Assembly: GCA_947443745.1 (NCBI GenBank)
Contig: CANEXL010000004.1
Coordinates: 1-47,496 of the forward strand
Direction: 5' to 3'
Source of the DNA: Microbacteriaceae bacterium
GTDB taxonomy: Bacteria > Actinomycetota > Actinomycetes > Actinomycetales > Microbacteriaceae
DNA: 47,496 bases
Shown here: one piece after another, positions 10,818 to 17,770 of the stretch
How the letters are laid out: the number at the start of each line of letters is the position of its first letter
Position numbering within the stretch: position 1 is the first letter of the stretch
Notes under the pieces: model-generated
The model's input: the letters and a program-made list of their open reading frames with translations, nothing else
What the model was told of the DNA's origin: nothing
The model's database searches: none
Translations under genes and position numbers: made by a program

Positions 10818-11384
10818 ATGAACTCTGATCGGGTTCAGGCCGCTGTCCGAGAGTTGCTTTCCGCTCTCGGTGAAGACCCAGACCGCTCCGATTTGAGAGA
10901 AACACCCGCGCGAGCGGCGGCTGCTTGGGGCGAGCTTTTGGGCGGGCGCGATGAAAATCCGCTCGTTCACATGGCGGCGCTCCCCGTCATTGAAAGTTTC
11001 GCGGGGCACGTCATCTCGCTGCGCGACATCACGTTCCGGTCCGTGTGCGAACACCATCTGCTCCCCTTCCATGGCAGCGTCCACTTGATGTATCGGTCCA
11101 GCGGTCCCGTCGCCGGGCTCAGTTCATTTGTGCGTGCCATCGAGACACTTTCGTCGCGACTGCAGCTGCAAGAGCGGCTGACGGAACAAATCGCTGACGT
11201 GCTCACCGAGGGCATCGCGCCCGAGGGCGCCATCGTGGTCGTGGTTGCCCGTCATGGCTGTGTTTCGGATCGTGGCGTTCGCCAGGCGGATGCTCGCACC
11301 GTGACCATTGCGTCACGAGGCACCTACTCCGGCGACCAAGAAACATCGGCTGCCGCCCTTCTTCTCGCACCACCGACGCTCTAG
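10818..11384 (+). CDS. folE: GTP cyclohydrolase I, operon-linked paralogue
   Basis: First enzyme of tetrahydrofolate synthesis (GTP to dihydroneopterin triphosphate). CEHHLLPFHGSVHLMY and GLSSFVRAIETLSSRLQLQERLTEQIADVL are the FolE core, and the second zinc-ligand Cys is present in ARHGCVSDRGVRQADARTVT. That last block normally reads H-x-C-M-x-x-R-G-V-x-K, so the protein is divergent. I give the MNSDRV start (188 residues), where family similarity begins; starts at 10749 or 10776 are possible because 10749 is two bases after the ligM stop. Its place among one-carbon genes suggests it boosts the folate pool for the demethylases. Confidence 0.85.
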   Translation: MNSDRVQAAVRELLSALGEDPDRSDLRETPARAAAAWGELLGGRDENPLVHMAALPVIESFAGHVISLRDITFRSVCEHHLLPFHGSVHLMYRSSGPVAGLSSFVRAIETLSSRLQLQERLTEQIADVLTEGIAPEGAIVVVVARHGCVSDRGVRQADARTVTIASRGTYSGDQETSAAALLLAPPTL

Positions 11385-11455
11385 CCGCGTGACATCCCTG
11401 TCGCGCACTGTCACCAACACCGACTTCGCCCGCGGGCATATATAAGGAGTAAATC

Positions 11456-12361
11456 GTGCCAGCTACCACTGATCCCCACACCTCCCCGCAGGGGAATTCG
11501 AACCCCGGGTCTGTAGACCGCACGGGGCGTCTGATCGTGACCGGCCAAGACCATCCCGGGATCGTGGCTACCGTCTCCACAATTTTGCAAGAATTTGGCG
11601 CCAACATTGTGTCGCTGGACCAATACTCCAGCGACGCTGAGGGGGGCAGTTTCTTTCAGCGCACCGTCTTTGACCTCGCTGACCTTTCTGCCCGACGTCC
11701 CGAGCTGGAGGTCCAGCTGGAGAAGCGCCTTGGCAGCCAAGGACTCACCTGGACGCTGACCCTGGAGCAACAGCTGAAGAGGGTCGCAATTTTTGCGTCC
11801 AAGTCTGACCACTGTCTCGTCGAATTGCTGTGGCGCCACCGTCGCGGCGAACTCAAGATGGATGTCGCCATGGTCGTCTCCAATCATTCCGATCACGCCG
11901 AGGTCGTTCGCCAGTTCGGCGTTCCTTTCTTTCACGTGCCCGTTACCGGCGATAAGAAGGAAGCGGAACGCGAACACCTTCGCTTGCTCAAGGGAAACGT
12001 CGACCTCGTCGTGCTCGCGCGGTACATGCAGATCATTTCCGACGAGTTCCTCGTGGAGGTTGACGTTCCGGTTATCAATATCCACCACTCATTCTTGCCT
12101 GCCTTCATCGGCGCTGGTCCCTACCAAAAGGCCAAGGAACGCGGCGTCAAACTCATCGGCGCGACGGCACACTACGTCACGCGAGACCTCGACGAGGGCC
12201 CCATCATAGAACAAGATGTTGTGCGCGTGGATCACGCCGACACCGCTGCCGACCTAGCCCGCTATGGTGCAGACGTTGAGCGCCAAGTTCTCGCGCGCGC
12301 TGTCTCCTGGCACTGTGAAGATCGCGTCGTGCGCTGGGGTAATAGCACCATCGTTTTCTGA
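11456..12361 (+). CDS. purU: Formyltetrahydrofolate deformylase
   Basis: Hydrolyses 10-formyl-THF to formate and free THF. The GTG start at 11456 follows AAGGAG at good spacing. The 301-residue protein has an N-terminal ACT domain (GRLIVTGQDHPGIVATVSTIL, residues about 23-95) and a formyltransferase-fold domain with the catalytic Asn-His-Asp set visible as INIHHSFLPAFIGAGPY, GATAHYV and DEGPIIEQD. About 20 extra residues precede the ACT domain and look disordered. The stop overlaps the folD start by one base. In this operon the enzyme would close the cycle by releasing methoxyl carbon as formate and returning THF to the demethylases. Confidence 0.93.
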   Translation: MPATTDPHTSPQGNSNPGSVDRTGRLIVTGQDHPGIVATVSTILQEFGANIVSLDQYSSDAEGGSFFQRTVFDLADLSARRPELEVQLEKRLGSQGLTWTLTLEQQLKRVAIFASKSDHCLVELLWRHRRGELKMDVAMVVSNHSDHAEVVRQFGVPFFHVPVTGDKKEAEREHLRLLKGNVDLVVLARYMQIISDEFLVEVDVPVINIHHSFLPAFIGAGPYQKAKERGVKLIGATAHYVTRDLDEGPIIEQDVVRVDHADTAADLARYGADVERQVLARAVSWHCEDRVVRWGNSTIVF

Positions 12362-13224
12362 TGACCTCAGCAAAGATTATTGACGGATCGCAGATTGCCC
12401 GCGATCTTAGTTCACGCGTAGCGGCGGATGTCGCGGCTTTCACCTCGTCAACCGGTATCGTCCCCGGACTCGCGACTCTTCTTATTGGGGAAGATCCCGC
12501 GAGCGAGGTGTACGTGCGCAATAAGCGCACGGCGGTGGTCGCCGCGGGAATGGCCGACCTCCATCACCATCTTGCCGCCGACGTCAGCCAATCCGCAATC
12601 GCGGCCCTGATTGCGGAGCTCGCCGCTGATGGCACCGTCTCCGGCATCCTTCTGCAACTTCCGTTACCTTCCGGGTTCGACAGCGCCGCCCTCATCAACC
12701 TCATTCCGGCGCAGAAGGATGTCGATGGCCTGACAACGCTCAGCGCCGGGCTGTTGGCGCGCGGGGTTCCCGGGCTCCGTCCCTGCACCCCCACCGGGGT
12801 CATGACGCTGATCGACTCGACGGGGATCAATCTTGACGGCGCAACGGCCGTGGTGGTTGGCCGGTCCGAGCTCGTCGGCGGACCGATGAGTCGTCTGTTG
12901 CTCGAGCGCAATGCGACCGTCACGGTCGCACATTCCCACACGCGCGACCTCGAGAGTGTGACGACGCGGGCGGATGTCCTCGTTGTTGCCGCGGGACGCC
13001 CCGGGCTCATTGGCGTGAACCACATTAAACAGGGCGCCGTCGTCATTGACGTGGGAATTCACCGCACCGATCATGGTTTGGTGGGTGACGTTCGTTTCGA
13101 TGAGGTTCGGGAACGCGCCGGCTGGATCACCCCCGTTCCGGGCGGGGTGGGCCCCATGACCATCGCCGTATTGATGGCAAACACGTTGGCCGCGGCACGG
13201 ATGCAGGCGGGCCTGCCAACGTAG
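12361..13224 (+). CDS. folD: Methylenetetrahydrofolate dehydrogenase / methenyltetrahydrofolate cyclohydrolase
   Basis: Bifunctional enzyme converting 5,10-methylene-THF to 10-formyl-THF with NADP. The 287-residue length is typical. Motifs in order: GEDPASEVYVRNKRTA (catalytic Tyr and Lys, near residue 50), GILLQLPLPSG near 97, DVDGLT, PCTPTGVMTLI near 140, the nucleotide-binding VVGRSELVGGPM near 163 and the closing PVPGGVGPMTIAVLMANT. It is translationally coupled to purU. Together with MetF and PurU it completes 5-methyl-THF oxidation to formate. Confidence 0.95.
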   Translation: MTSAKIIDGSQIARDLSSRVAADVAAFTSSTGIVPGLATLLIGEDPASEVYVRNKRTAVVAAGMADLHHHLAADVSQSAIAALIAELAADGTVSGILLQLPLPSGFDSAALINLIPAQKDVDGLTTLSAGLLARGVPGLRPCTPTGVMTLIDSTGINLDGATAVVVGRSELVGGPMSRLLLERNATVTVAHSHTRDLESVTTRADVLVVAAGRPGLIGVNHIKQGAVVIDVGIHRTDHGLVGDVRFDEVRERAGWITPVPGGVGPMTIAVLMANTLAAARMQAGLPT

Positions 13225-13307
13225 GCAAATCGCCGACCTCGGCCCCTCCGCGATTGCACTTAATCGGTCAATCGGCGCCATCCCCTCCGTGAGGTACATT
13301 TAATCTC

Positions 13308-14411
13308 ATGACAGTGAACCCGCCCTTCCGTGCTGATATCGTCGGCAGTTTCCTTCGCACGCCGACGCTCAAGGATGCGCGGGCGCGCCACGAGTCGGGA
13401 ACGCTGAGCGGCGCGGGGCTTCGCGAGGTTGAAGACGCAGAAATTACCAGCGTGGTCGCTCATCAGGCGGCTGCCGGCCTCAAACTTGCGACCGACGGGG
13501 AATTTCGCCGCACGTGGTGGCACTTTGACTTCTTCGATGGCCTCGACGGCGTCACGGTCGTCGAGCAAGATCACGGCATCCAGTTTCAAGGCGTGCAGAC
13601 GACATCGCGTGGCCTGCGCATCGGGGGCAAAATTGGGTTCCCCGCTGACCACCCCATGCTGGAGCATTACCGTTTCTTGCAGTCCACGGCGGGCGTCATG
13701 CCCAAGATGACCATCCCGGCTCCCACGGTTTTGCACTTCCGTCTCGAAAATGGCGCCGTTGACCCCTCGGTCTATGCCGATGCCGAAGACACCTTCGATG
13801 ATTTGGCGCGCGCCTACCGCGATGCCATCGCCGCGTTCTACGCTGCGGGATGCCGGTACCTTCAGTTTGATGACACAGCATGGGCGTACCTGTGCTCCGA
13901 CGTTGAGCTGGCCAAGGCGGCCGAGCGCGGTATTCGCACCGATGGCCTTGCCGAGCGTTATGCCCGTTTGCTCAACGCGGCTCTTGAGGGCAAGCCTGCC
14001 GACATGACCATCACGACGCACGTGTGCCGCGGAAACTTCCGCTCCACCTGGATTTCCTCGGGCGGGTACGAACCCGTCGCCGAGCAGCTGCTCGCGGTCT
14101 GCAACTACGACGGCTACTTCCTCGAGTACGACAGTGAGCGTGCGGGCACGTTCGAGCCTCTGCGCCACCTCCCCGTCGGAAACAAGGTTGTCGTCCTCGG
14201 GCTGGTGAGCACCAAGAGTGGTGAGCTAGAAGACCGCGAGCTCATCAAGAAGCGCATCGCCGAAGCGGCAACATTCGTGTCCCTGGATCAGCTCGCGTTG
14301 AGCCCGCAGTGCGGCTTTGCGTCTACAGAAGAAGGTAATAACCTCTCCGAAGACGAGCAGTGGGCCAAGGTTCGCGAAGTTGTTGAGATCGCGGCCGAGG
14401 TCTGGCGCTAA
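13308..14411 (+). CDS. MetE-like cobalamin-independent methyltransferase (single catalytic domain)
   Basis: A 367-residue protein of the UROD/MetE fold, corresponding to the C-terminal catalytic half of MetE, as in YxjG/YxjH-type proteins. Family landmarks are DGEFRRTWWHFDFFDGLDG near residue 65, YLQFDDTAWAYLC near 180, the zinc ligands in ITTHVCRGN near 235 and the second zinc Cys in LSPQCGF near 342. It lacks the N-terminal half that full MetE uses to bind polyglutamyl folate. In this neighbourhood it may move methyl groups from 5-methyl-THF, or directly from another donor, to homocysteine. A TACATT box ends 7 bases before the ATG, so the message may be leaderless. Its stop overlaps that of padR by 4 bases. 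Confidence 0.8.
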   Translation: MTVNPPFRADIVGSFLRTPTLKDARARHESGTLSGAGLREVEDAEITSVVAHQAAAGLKLATDGEFRRTWWHFDFFDGLDGVTVVEQDHGIQFQGVQTTSRGLRIGGKIGFPADHPMLEHYRFLQSTAGVMPKMTIPAPTVLHFRLENGAVDPSVYADAEDTFDDLARAYRDAIAAFYAAGCRYLQFDDTAWAYLCSDVELAKAAERGIRTDGLAERYARLLNAALEGKPADMTITTHVCRGNFRSTWISSGGYEPVAEQLLAVCNYDGYFLEYDSERAGTFEPLRHLPVGNKVVVLGLVSTKSGELEDRELIKKRIAEAATFVSLDQLALSPQCGFASTEEGNNLSEDEQWAKVREVVEIAAEVWR

Positions 14412-14989
14412 CGGCCGAGCTGGTCGAGAAGGACGAGACCGCTTTCGGCCCAGGCGATTTCTTGCTCGGCGCGTGCAATGAGACCGTCGTAGGTGAATTT
14501 CTTGAACGCTCGAATGCTTTCGCGGTCTTCTTCGGGAGCTTGTGCAAGCCGTTTGGCGAGGATGTCGTTGTTGTCGCCCAAAATCTCATCCACCTTCTCC
14601 TGCCAGTCCTCGCGGCGGGCCGTGAAGTTCTCGATATGCGCGAGTAGTTGAGCTCTCGCCGAATCCGGCTCAGCCCATTCGAAATAGGCTGCCTTGAGAT
14701 GAACAGGGTCGCGCTCCGGCGGGTAACTCAGGGTCTCATTCATCCACGACCGGAAGTCTTCGATTCCAACGGCAGTGATGTGATACTCGCGCTTCGTTCC
14801 TCGGCTTCCCCACGCGACGTCACGCCCTTGAAGAAGGCCGTCTTTTTCCATGCGCTTGAGCTCAGGGTAAATCTGCGAGTCGGGGGCATGCCAGACGTGG
14901 GCGACAGAAGATTGGAAGCGCTTCGAGAGGTCATAACCCGTCATGGGCTCTACGGCAAGGAGGGCAAGGAGGGCGTAGCGCAGACTCAT
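14408..14989 (-). CDS. PadR-family transcriptional regulator
   Basis: The 193-residue protein has a PadR winged helix at the N-terminus (MSLRYALLALLAVEPMTGYD, then HAPDSQIYPELKRMEKDGLL, then REYHITAVGIEDFRSWM) and a helical Vir_act_alpha_C-type dimerisation domain. PadR proteins often repress phenolic-acid genes and are released by phenolic ligands. It is convergent to the one-carbon operon, so it does not share its promoter, but it is the only other regulator beside that operon besides IclR 1. The palindromes before metF are a possible target; this is not shown by the sequence. Confidence 0.9.
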   Translation of the reverse strand: MSLRYALLALLAVEPMTGYDLSKRFQSSVAHVWHAPDSQIYPELKRMEKDGLLQGRDVAWGSRGTKREYHITAVGIEDFRSWMNETLSYPPERDPVHLKAAYFEWAEPDSARAQLLAHIENFTARREDWQEKVDEILGDNNDILAKRLAQAPEEDRESIRAFKKFTYDGLIARAEQEIAWAESGLVLLDQLGR

Positions 14990-15051
14990 GGCTTAGGTCC
15001 CCTTCGACTCCGCTGGTGCAGCCCAGCTCGTGCAACTCACTATCTCTCTCG

Positions 15052-15951
15052 TTAGTTTACCGATATCCCCGCTTTGCCGTGCCATCCCTTGTGTAAAGAA
15101 ACGTTTGGCTTGCCCGGATCATTTGGTGCATCGAGGGGGTGGGGAAATGGTCCCGCTGATTTTTGCTTCGTGATTCGGTCACGACGTAACAAGGTGAACT
15201 CCATGACGGGGTGGATGGCTACACCGTTTATCACAACCACCTTCTGCGTGTTATTGGGGTGAGCATGCACGACGCAAAACAGGTGATCGAGCCGTCGAAA
15301 AATCGCTCCCATGTATTCGAGCCCCTTTCGCGTTGACAGCGATTCAAGGTCGTGGAATTCGATCACCATGATGCGAAAGCGTCGGAGAGTCTCGTCAGAG
15401 GCTGCCGCAAGAGTTGACCATTCCGCATCCTCGATGTCCATCTGCAGGAGAAGGTCTCCCGTGTTCGAGTCGCTGACGGGAGCTCGTGTCGCTACCCAGG
15501 TGTCAAGCGAAATTGTCTGAGTAGCGGCGTTGTCAGCCGAACCGAGCCAGAGCGGTTCAAAATGCAGCAACTCGTTTTCTAGGGGCGAGGACGCGACTGA
15601 GGCATCCGCCATGAAAGAAGGAATGCCTCTCAGCGCTAAATCCCGCTCGAAGTTTGCCACGTCGCTGACGCCGGGCGAAAAACACGCCCGGATTCCGACG
15701 AGGTCATCGGGCACGAGATAGCCGCCGTCAAACTCGTCACCGACACGAATCAGGGTGTGTTCGGTTCCCACAGGCCACATGAGTCGAATCGCGGCGAGGA
15801 CGTCCGTGCGCAGTGAGCTGCGGGTGGCAGTGAATCCCATCGACTGAAGGGCAACCCGAATCCTGTGCAAGCCAAAACGCTTCCACTCGCGACGTCGTTG
15901 AGCAATCGCCGACTCGGCCACGTCGGACCTCAGCCGAGAGAGCAATCTCAT
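15052..15951 (-). CDS. FkbM-like methyltransferase-family protein
   Basis: A 299-residue protein with the pattern of the FkbM methyltransferase group: LIRVGDEFDGGYLVPDDL near residue 65, ACFSPGVSDVANFERDLALRG near 88, then LLQMDIEDAEWSTL near 168 and FRIMVIEFHDLESL near 193. FkbM proteins are SAM-dependent O-methyltransferases, usually of sugars or polyketides, but this subgroup has no assigned substrate. There is no functional tie to the catabolic genes; it separates padR from the toxin-antitoxin insertion and is divergent to the original iclR start. Base use is slightly less GC-rich than in the neighbours, which may reflect transfer. Confidence 0.65.
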   Translation of the reverse strand: MRLLSRLRSDVAESAIAQRRREWKRFGLHRIRVALQSMGFTATRSSLRTDVLAAIRLMWPVGTEHTLIRVGDEFDGGYLVPDDLVGIRACFSPGVSDVANFERDLALRGIPSFMADASVASSPLENELLHFEPLWLGSADNAATQTISLDTWVATRAPVSDSNTGDLLLQMDIEDAEWSTLAAASDETLRRFRIMVIEFHDLESLSTRKGLEYMGAIFRRLDHLFCVVHAHPNNTQKVVVINGVAIHPVMEFTLLRRDRITKQKSAGPFPHPLDAPNDPGKPNVSLHKGWHGKAGISVN

Positions 15952-15993
15952 GCACTAATTTTGCACCATCCCGCCTCAGAAGACGGCTAAAAG

Positions 15994-16005
15994 TAGACTC
16001 ATTTC
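15994..16005 (+). promoter_or_regulatory. -10 box of the original iclR 2 promoter (leaderless architecture)
   Basis: TAGACT (15994-15999) stands 6 bases before the GTG of the first repeat copy at 16006, and TTGCAC at 15961-15966 is an upstream -35-like hexamer at a long spacing. With transcription starting about 7 bases after the -10 box, the message would begin at the start codon. No Shine-Dalgarno is present. Confidence 0.45.
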
Positions 16006-16035
16006 GTGGCAGACAACGAAGCTCCGAACCGGTCG
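16004..16035 (+). repeat. 32-bp direct repeat, left copy
   Basis: Identical over 32 bases to 16916-16947. It covers the GTG start and first ten codons of the iclR 2 gene. The bases before and after the two copies differ, which fixes the repeat ends. The two copies bracket 880 bp that hold the MNT/HEPN cassette. Confidence 0.95.
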
Positions 16036-16077
16036 CGCAACTCACTTTCGCTCCTGTCGGATACTGTGGACAAATGA
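16006..16077 (+). pseudogene. Orphaned 5' end of iclR 2 (23-codon remnant)
   Basis: Reading from the GTG in the left repeat gives ten residues identical to the IclR 2 N-terminus ([10 protein letters not shown]) and then 13 unrelated residues to a TGA at 16075-16077, 13 bases before the ATG of the nucleotidyltransferase gene. It looks like the original gene start left behind when the cassette was inserted. It may still be translated as a short leader peptide. Confidence 0.6.
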
Positions 16078-16090
16078 TAGCATTTGCTAT
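16077..16090. promoter_or_regulatory. Palindromic operator candidate abutting the MNT antitoxin start
   Basis: ATAGCA-TT-TGCTAT is a perfect 6+6 inverted repeat that ends immediately before the ATG at 16091 and contains a -10-like TAGCAT. The following protein carries its own helix-turn-helix, so autorepression at this site is likely. A transcript starting about 7 bases after TAGCAT would be leaderless. Confidence 0.5.
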
Positions 16091-16579
16091 ATGAAGACCG
16101 ATTTGTCTATTCTCGAGCAGTTGAAGGCCGAGGCTGTTGCGGCTGACCGGCTCTATGCACGGTCTCGAAAAATGTTGGTCGATGCCGTTCGGTCGGGCAT
16201 CAAAGCAGGGCTAAGCCAACGAGACGTTGCTGAGGCCGTCGGGCGAAGCCAACCTGAAATTTCGCGTCTCGTGCGGTTTCAAGGCCAGTCCCCGCTGGGC
16301 CGGAAACTCCGAGCTCATCGCGGTGACGTTATCGAAATCGCAAAAGCCCACGGCGCGAGAGATCTCAGGGTGTTTGGAAGCGTGAGCACAGGTAACGACA
16401 ATGAAAATTCTGACATTGACCTGTTGGCGACATTTGACCCTGAGGTCGACTTGTTTGACATAGCCCGACTTGAGTTGGCGTTGAGCGCTTTGCTGGGGGT
16501 TCACGTTGATGTGGTTCCGGAGAAGTCCTTGAGGGAATTTCTCAAAGACCGGGTGCTTAACGAAGCGGTTCCGCTATGA
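16091..16579 (+). CDS. MNT-type nucleotidyltransferase antitoxin with N-terminal HTH (MntA-like)
   Basis: The 162-residue protein joins a helix-turn-helix (GLSQRDVAEAVGRSQPEISRLVRF, residues about 40-63) to a minimal nucleotidyltransferase domain with the motif GSVSTGNDNENSDID (Gly96-Ser97, Asp108 and Asp110). In the HEPN/MNT system the nucleotidyltransferase AMPylates a tyrosine of the HEPN toxin and so neutralises it. The added HTH would let the antitoxin repress its own promoter, for which a palindrome directly before the ATG is available. No Shine-Dalgarno is seen. The stop overlaps the toxin start by 4 bases. The gene lies within an insertion bracketed by 32-bp repeats. Confidence 0.88.
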   Translation: MKTDLSILEQLKAEAVAADRLYARSRKMLVDAVRSGIKAGLSQRDVAEAVGRSQPEISRLVRFQGQSPLGRKLRAHRGDVIEIAKAHGARDLRVFGSVSTGNDNENSDIDLLATFDPEVDLFDIARLELALSALLGVHVDVVPEKSLREFLKDRVLNEAVPL

Positions 16580-16908
16580 GCCGGTCGGACCAAGAATTGG
16601 TCCGTGACGCACTTGATCACATTGATGTCTTGAAGGGTCACTTGACGCAGGGGAATCTCTCAGATATCACCATCGCAGATGCTGTCAACATGCGCCTTTC
16701 TGCAGCGATTGAAACACTGGCCCAGACAACTCCTGAGTTGCGAGAAAAGTACTTCGGCGCCGAGTGGCAATTGATGTGGGCAACCAGAAACAGAATCTCC
16801 CACAGTTATTCGTTTGTCGATGTCGAGATCATTCAGAAGACAGTCGAGAATCGTCTGCCACATTTAGAAGCCCAACTTCGTGCAGCGCTGAGTGAATTCC
16901 AAAATTAG
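16576..16908 (+). CDS. HEPN-domain toxin, HepT-like RNase (DUF86)
   Basis: The 110-residue helical protein ends its core with RNRISHSY (Arg71, His76, Tyr78), a perfect RX4HXY motif: the RX4-6H pair is the HEPN ribonuclease site and the tyrosine is the residue AMPylated by MntA in studied systems. The ATG lies inside the antitoxin's last codons (ATGAGC), giving translational coupling. Length and all-helical composition are normal for the family. Its TAG stop is part of a TAGGCT hexamer that may act as a new -10 box for the downstream iclR. Confidence 0.88.
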   Translation: MSRSDQELVRDALDHIDVLKGHLTQGNLSDITIADAVNMRLSAAIETLAQTTPELREKYFGAEWQLMWATRNRISHSYSFVDVEIIQKTVENRLPHLEAQLRAALSEFQN

Positions 16909-16917
16909 GCTGTAATC
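16906..16917 (+). promoter_or_regulatory. Recreated -10-like box before the restored iclR 2 start
   Basis: TAGGCT (16906-16911) stands exactly 6 bases before the GTG at 16918, the same spacing as TAGACT before the left repeat copy. It overlaps the HEPN toxin stop codon. No Shine-Dalgarno is present, so the downstream gene may be read as a leaderless message or by read-through from the cassette. Confidence 0.35.
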
Positions 16918-16947
16918 GTGGCAGACAACGAAGCTCCGAACCGGTCG
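16916..16947 (+). repeat. 32-bp direct repeat, right copy
   Basis: Exact copy of 16004-16035. It restores the start codon and first codons of iclR 2, so the gene downstream remains intact after the insertion. Confidence 0.95.
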
Positions 16948-17679
16948 GTCACTGCCCGCGCGCTCGCCGTCCTAGAAACGTTTGACGTTAAGCACCGCCG
17001 GCAATCCCTCGCTTCAATTTCGCGGCGCTCAAACCTGCCGCTGACCACGGTACATCGCCTTGTTCACGAGCTTGCGAAAAATGCGGCACTGGTGCGTGGC
17101 GCCGATGGTGACTACGAAATTGGCAGCAAGATGTGGCGCATCGGGCTCTTGGCCTCCGTGCATGCCGACCTGCGCGAAGTCGCACTCCCTTATATGGAGG
17201 ACGTGTACGAGCTCAGCAACGATGCCGTGCAGATCGCGGTCATCGACGGCCTTCGCTGTCTCGTCGTGGAGCGCATTGCCGGCTCCCGCACGATGTCGGT
17301 CATGAGCACACCGGGTTCACGCCTTCCTCTGCACGCGACGGGCGTCGGAAAGGTGCTGCTCGCCTTCGGCAGCCCCGAGCTTCAAGATGCGGTGCTCAAT
17401 TCCCTCGATCGCTATACCGATACCACCATCACGGATGCGGCCAAGCTCCGTTCCCAACTCGCGACCATCAAGTCCCAGGGATTTGCGAAGACCCACGAGG
17501 AACTTGTGCCGGGCGCCACGTCGATAGCGGTACCTCTTCGGGGCAAGGCCGGCAAAGTCATTGCGGCTCTCGGAATCGTGGCCCCCAGTGATGACAACCG
17601 CGACATTTTGCGGATGCTCCCGGTCATGCAGGTGACGGCAACCGCGTTGTCGAAGAAACTCGTTGAGAGCGGTTATTAG
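16918..17679 (+). CDS. IclR-family transcriptional regulator 2 (lig operon)
   Basis: The 253-residue protein has the IclR winged helix ([41 protein letters not shown] split over residues 10-50) and effector domain ([50 protein letters not shown]). It lies 91 bases before the lig operon in the same direction, so it is the obvious regulator of protocatechuate degradation. The GTG start lies in the right copy of the 32-bp repeat; insertion of the toxin-antitoxin cassette has replaced its native upstream region, so its expression may have changed. Confidence 0.9.
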   Translation: MADNEAPNRSVTARALAVLETFDVKHRRQSLASISRRSNLPLTTVHRLVHELAKNAALVRGADGDYEIGSKMWRIGLLASVHADLREVALPYMEDVYELSNDAVQIAVIDGLRCLVVERIAGSRTMSVMSTPGSRLPLHATGVGKVLLAFGSPELQDAVLNSLDRYTDTTITDAAKLRSQLATIKSQGFAKTHEELVPGATSIAVPLRGKAGKVIAALGIVAPSDDNRDILRMLPVMQVTATALSKKLVESGY

Positions 17680-17681
17680 CC

Positions 17682-17696
17682 TTCCGGTATCCGGAA
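17682..17696. promoter_or_regulatory. Candidate operator of the lig operon
   Basis: TTCCGG-TAT-CCGGAA is a perfect 15-bp palindrome three bases after the iclR 2 stop and 75 bases before ligK. It precedes a -35-like TTGGCA (17703-17708). Its size and place fit an IclR site, and it differs from the IclR 1 motif. Confidence 0.5.
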
Positions 17697-17770
17697 TGGA
17701 CATTGGCAATCTCACTCTCGATGTAGTTATCTTGGAACATACGCTCAGCGTGGGCATTCAAGGGAGAATC

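Noticed and set aside
13260..14168. Long minus-strand open frame (302 codons) opposite the MetE-like gene
   Set aside because: It is an antisense shadow: the plus-strand gene has catalytic motifs, the minus product has none and is rich in Arg, Gly and His as expected from codon-position GC bias. The same holds for 7006-8217, 18598-19446, 20471-21355, 21879-22742, 22727-23704, 31564-32901 and 39686-40720.
16036..16915. Insertion sequence or integron cassette carrying the MNT/HEPN genes
   Set aside because: No transposase or integrase, no terminal inverted repeats and no attC-like structure was found at the ends; only the direct repeat is certain.
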